Below, one piece after another: positions 42,109-42,294 of a stretch of DNA of 42,294 nucleotides; position 1 is the first letter of the stretch; each line of letters begins with the position of its first letter. Made by a program: the position numbers and the translations under genes. The notes below the pieces were generated by a model. That model was not told the DNA's origin. It searched no databases and was given only the letters and a program-made list of their open reading frames with translations. The DNA is from Croceibacterium salegens (GTDB taxonomy: Bacteria; Pseudomonadota; Alphaproteobacteria; Sphingomonadales; Sphingomonadaceae): assembly GCF_009827435.1 (NCBI RefSeq), contig NZ_WTYM01000043.1:1-42294 (forward strand). The letters are read 5' to 3'.

Positions 42109-42294
42109 TCACTTCGGCGCCTCGACCTGCTCGATCAGCCCGGCGACGAGGTCCTCGACGCGGCGGCCCTCTATCTCGGCCGCGGGCGAGAGCAGCAGGC
42201 GGTGGCGCAACGCCGAGGCGGCGAGCGCCTTGACGTCGTCGGGCAGCACGTAGTCGCGGCCCTGCAGCGCGGCGCGGGCGCGGGCGCCGCTGGC
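42109..42294 (-). CDS. MoxR-family AAA ATPase, C-terminal end (cut by window edge)
   Basis: The last 61 residues of a MoxR-type ATPase: ASGARARAALQGRDYVLPDD, VKALAASALRHRLLLSPAAE and LVAGLIEQVEAPK. This is the helical lid with the conserved GRDYVLPDDV and LRHRL segments; the ATP-binding part lies beyond the window. MoxR ATPases work as chaperone-like factors with DUF58 and SpoIIM-type partners, which follow directly here. The gene leads the minus-strand operon, separated from DUF58 by a palindromic repeat. Confidence 0.9.
   Translation of the reverse strand, partial: ASGARARAALQGRDYVLPDDVKALAASALRHRLLLSPAAEIEGRRVEDLVAGLIEQVEAPK

Overview
The window looks like chromosomal DNA of a sphingomonad (Alphaproteobacteria, Sphingomonadales; Novosphingobium or Erythrobacteraceae-like). 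The support is the high GC of most genes, a PEPxxWA-type sorting signal, a tyrC-hisC / metX-metW arrangement, ftsEX, a NOV1-type stilbene dioxygenase, and dense chains of genes that overlap by four bases (ATGA or GTGA). This placement is inferred from gene content, not from a phylogeny.

Region by region. (1) 1-4.7 kb is an accessory, decaying stretch with visibly lower GC in its first 2 kb: a PEP-CTERM protein, a small lipoprotein, a TetR regulator with a palindromic operator, a VOC-like protein, a stub of a secreted serine hydrolase, and a 5'-truncated IS3-family element. (2) 4.7-12.9 kb is core: tRNA-Leu(GAG), a zinc-ribbon/DUF3426 protein, ftsE-ftsX-ydcF-plsC, then tyrC-hisC divergent from metX-metW. 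(3) 12.9-15.6 kb holds two adjacent, formerly coupled genes (a class I O-methyltransferase and a multi-membrane-span sensor-like protein), both broken by several stops and frameshifts. (4) 16.0-30.7 kb is a catabolic block. On the minus strand are an AAHS-type transporter, frmA, a cupin, two VOC proteins, a CPBP membrane protein, fghA, fdsG-fdsB-mobA-fdsA-fdsD and fdhD. A marR gene is divergent from a plus-strand stilbene/isoeugenol-type dioxygenase and a third VOC protein. (5) 30.7-37.8 kb has an L,D-transpeptidase-like protein, an aspartyl protease, a pentapeptide-repeat mini-protein behind ispG, an FAD monooxygenase, an unrecognised membrane protein and a ZntB-like metal transporter. (6) 37.8-42.3 kb is a coupled minus-strand operon moxR-DUF58-SpoIIM-RDD-GNAT-GNAT, with moxR cut by the window edge.

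The most coherent biology is the catabolic block. The glutathione pathway from formaldehyde to formate to CO2 (FrmA, FghA, NAD-dependent molybdenum formate dehydrogenase with its own MobA and FdhD) sits next to an aromatic-acid-type importer, a MarR regulator and a lignostilbene-type dioxygenase. This suggests, as inference, uptake and cleavage of methoxylated lignin-derived aromatics coupled to disposal of the formaldehyde they release. No phage, CRISPR array or obvious new defence system is visible.
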